A program made the translations under genes and the position numbers. Below are positions 21,210-22,014 of a DNA stretch of 22,014 nt, piece by piece (position 1 is the stretch's first letter; each line of letters begins with the position of its first letter). This stretch comes from a virus: positions 1-22,014 of IMG/VR virus record IMGVR_UViG_3300031951_001337; one strand, 5' to 3'. Under the pieces are notes generated by a model. The model did no database searches and was not told the DNA's origin. It saw only the letters and a program-made list of their open reading frames with translations.

Positions 21210-22014
21210 ATGTCCTTCAACGGTTCCGGCACATTCGTCATCAACTCGTCAGGCCAGCCTGTCGTTGCCAACACCGTCATTTCCTCGACGGTGTTCAACG
21301 CGCTGACGGCTGACCTTGCCACGGGTCTTTCAACCTGTATCACGAAGGACGGTCAGACCACGCCCACGGCGAACATCCCGATGGGGACTTTCAAGTTCAC
21401 CAATCTTGGCGTTGGGTCTGCTGCGACCGACTCTGCCACGCTTGGTCAGGTACAGGCATCCACGACCAAACTGGTGACGGTCACGGGTACTGACGCCATC
21501 ACCGGGACGATGATTCCTGCGCTGACGGCGTATGCCTCTGGGCAGATGTTCTACTTCGTCGCGGGTGGTGCAAACACGGGTGCGGTCACGCTGAACATCG
21601 ACGGTCTGGGTGCGCGGAATGTGACGCGCCACGGATCGGTTGCCCTTGTCGCGGGTGACATCCTCTCCGGTGAAGTCTGCGTGGTGGTGTATGACGGTAC
21701 GCGCTTTCAGTTGCTCAACCCCGGTTCGTACACAAACCTTAATGTGTCGGGTGCGCTTACGCTGAACGGCGGCACCGCCAATGGCGTCCTTTACCTCAAC
21801 GGGTCGAAGGCGGCGACGAGCGGGAGCGACCTGACCTATAACGGCACGAACCTCGGAGTGGGGGGCAGCATTGGCACGACGCCCTCGCTGAACAAAGGCG
21901 TTTATCTTCAGTCCGACAGCAACAACGCCGTCATCGGGTTCTCGCTCAATGTCAACGACGGCGCCAACAACCGTCGCGGGTCGATGTTCCTCGACGATTC
22001 AGCGGGGCTGTGGG
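21210..22014 (+). CDS. Tail fibre/spike protein, N-terminal part (cut by window end)
   Basis: The start is ATG 21210 with AGGAG (21196-21200) nine bases upstream. The visible 268 residues begin 'MSFNGSGTFVINSSGQPVVA' and continue 'NTVISSTVFNALTADLATG', an N-terminal pattern shared by many phage tail-fibre proteins that serves as the virion-attachment end. A repeat-like 'GTFKFTNLGVGSAATDSATL' comes next, followed by a beta domain ('MFYFVAGGANTGAVTLNIDG'). 'NLNVSGALTLNGGTANGVLY' then leads into a region resembling shafts with a C-terminal chaperone or receptor-binding end. The receptor-binding part lies beyond the window. Expected role: host recognition. Confidence 0.85.
   Translation, partial: MSFNGSGTFVINSSGQPVVANTVISSTVFNALTADLATGLSTCITKDGQTTPTANIPMGTFKFTNLGVGSAATDSATLGQVQASTTKLVTVTGTDAITGTMIPALTAYASGQMFYFVAGGANTGAVTLNIDGLGARNVTRHGSVALVAGDILSGEVCVVVYDGTRFQLLNPGSYTNLNVSGALTLNGGTANGVLYLNGSKAATSGSDLTYNGTNLGVGGSIGTTPSLNKGVYLQSDSNNAVIGFSLNVNDGANNRRGSMFLDDSAGLW

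Overview
This window reads as the structural and packaging half of an uncultured tailed phage (Caudoviricetes) with a podovirus-like virion. All recognisable genes are on the + strand and tightly packed. The order is small and large terminase, portal, scaffold, major capsid protein, decoration proteins, head-tail adaptor, tail nozzle, large internal (ejection) proteins, tail fibre. There is no tape-measure, sheath, tail-tube or baseplate gene. The large P22-sized portal and the run of ejection-type proteins also point to a short tail. Base composition is G+C-rich (about 60 % by eye) with AGGAG-type ribosome binding sites, which fits a bacterial, probably aquatic Gram-negative host. The host cannot be fixed from this sequence. 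No integrase, replication, lysis, tRNA or CRISPR feature is present.

Layout. 1-486: two small conserved phage proteins of unknown function. 487-538: the only real intergenic gap, AT-rich, with a possible promoter. 539-4672: small terminase, TerL, a small beta-rich protein and the portal. 4681-7241: a large adhesin/head-fibre-like protein and three small hypothetical proteins. 7241-9753: scaffold, major capsid protein and a decoration-like protein. 9753-10529: a DUF115/MptE-Maf-like protein, the least expected gene of the head module. 10539-11254: a tandem pair of related small virion proteins. 11273-14295: a conserved head protein, a head-tail adaptor and a propeller-like tail nozzle protein. 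14280-14714: a GNAT-fold acetyltransferase. 14677-21203: four genes for probable internal/ejected proteins, including a 1,082-residue protein with two different repeat arrays. 21210-end: the N-terminus of a tail fibre, cut by the window.

The genes probably form one or a few late operons. Twelve of the junctions are start/stop overlaps of the TAATG, TGATG, ATGA or GTGA kind, which suggests translational coupling.

Three things stand out. First, the 1,082-residue protein carries an extraordinarily strict array: 19 of 21 positions spaced exactly 18 residues apart (609-969) are Phe, and every other Phe nearby lies exactly 9 residues off that grid. This implies a very long helix of about 54 nm. 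Second, two palindromic tetramers are almost erased from the window: AGCT occurs once and ACGT six times, where several dozen of each would be expected. Four of the six ACGT sites sit within 76 bp of the capsid gene. Third, a possible sugar- or nucleotide-transfer enzyme (DUF115) is embedded among capsid genes and an acetyltransferase among tail genes, hinting at chemical modification of the virion.
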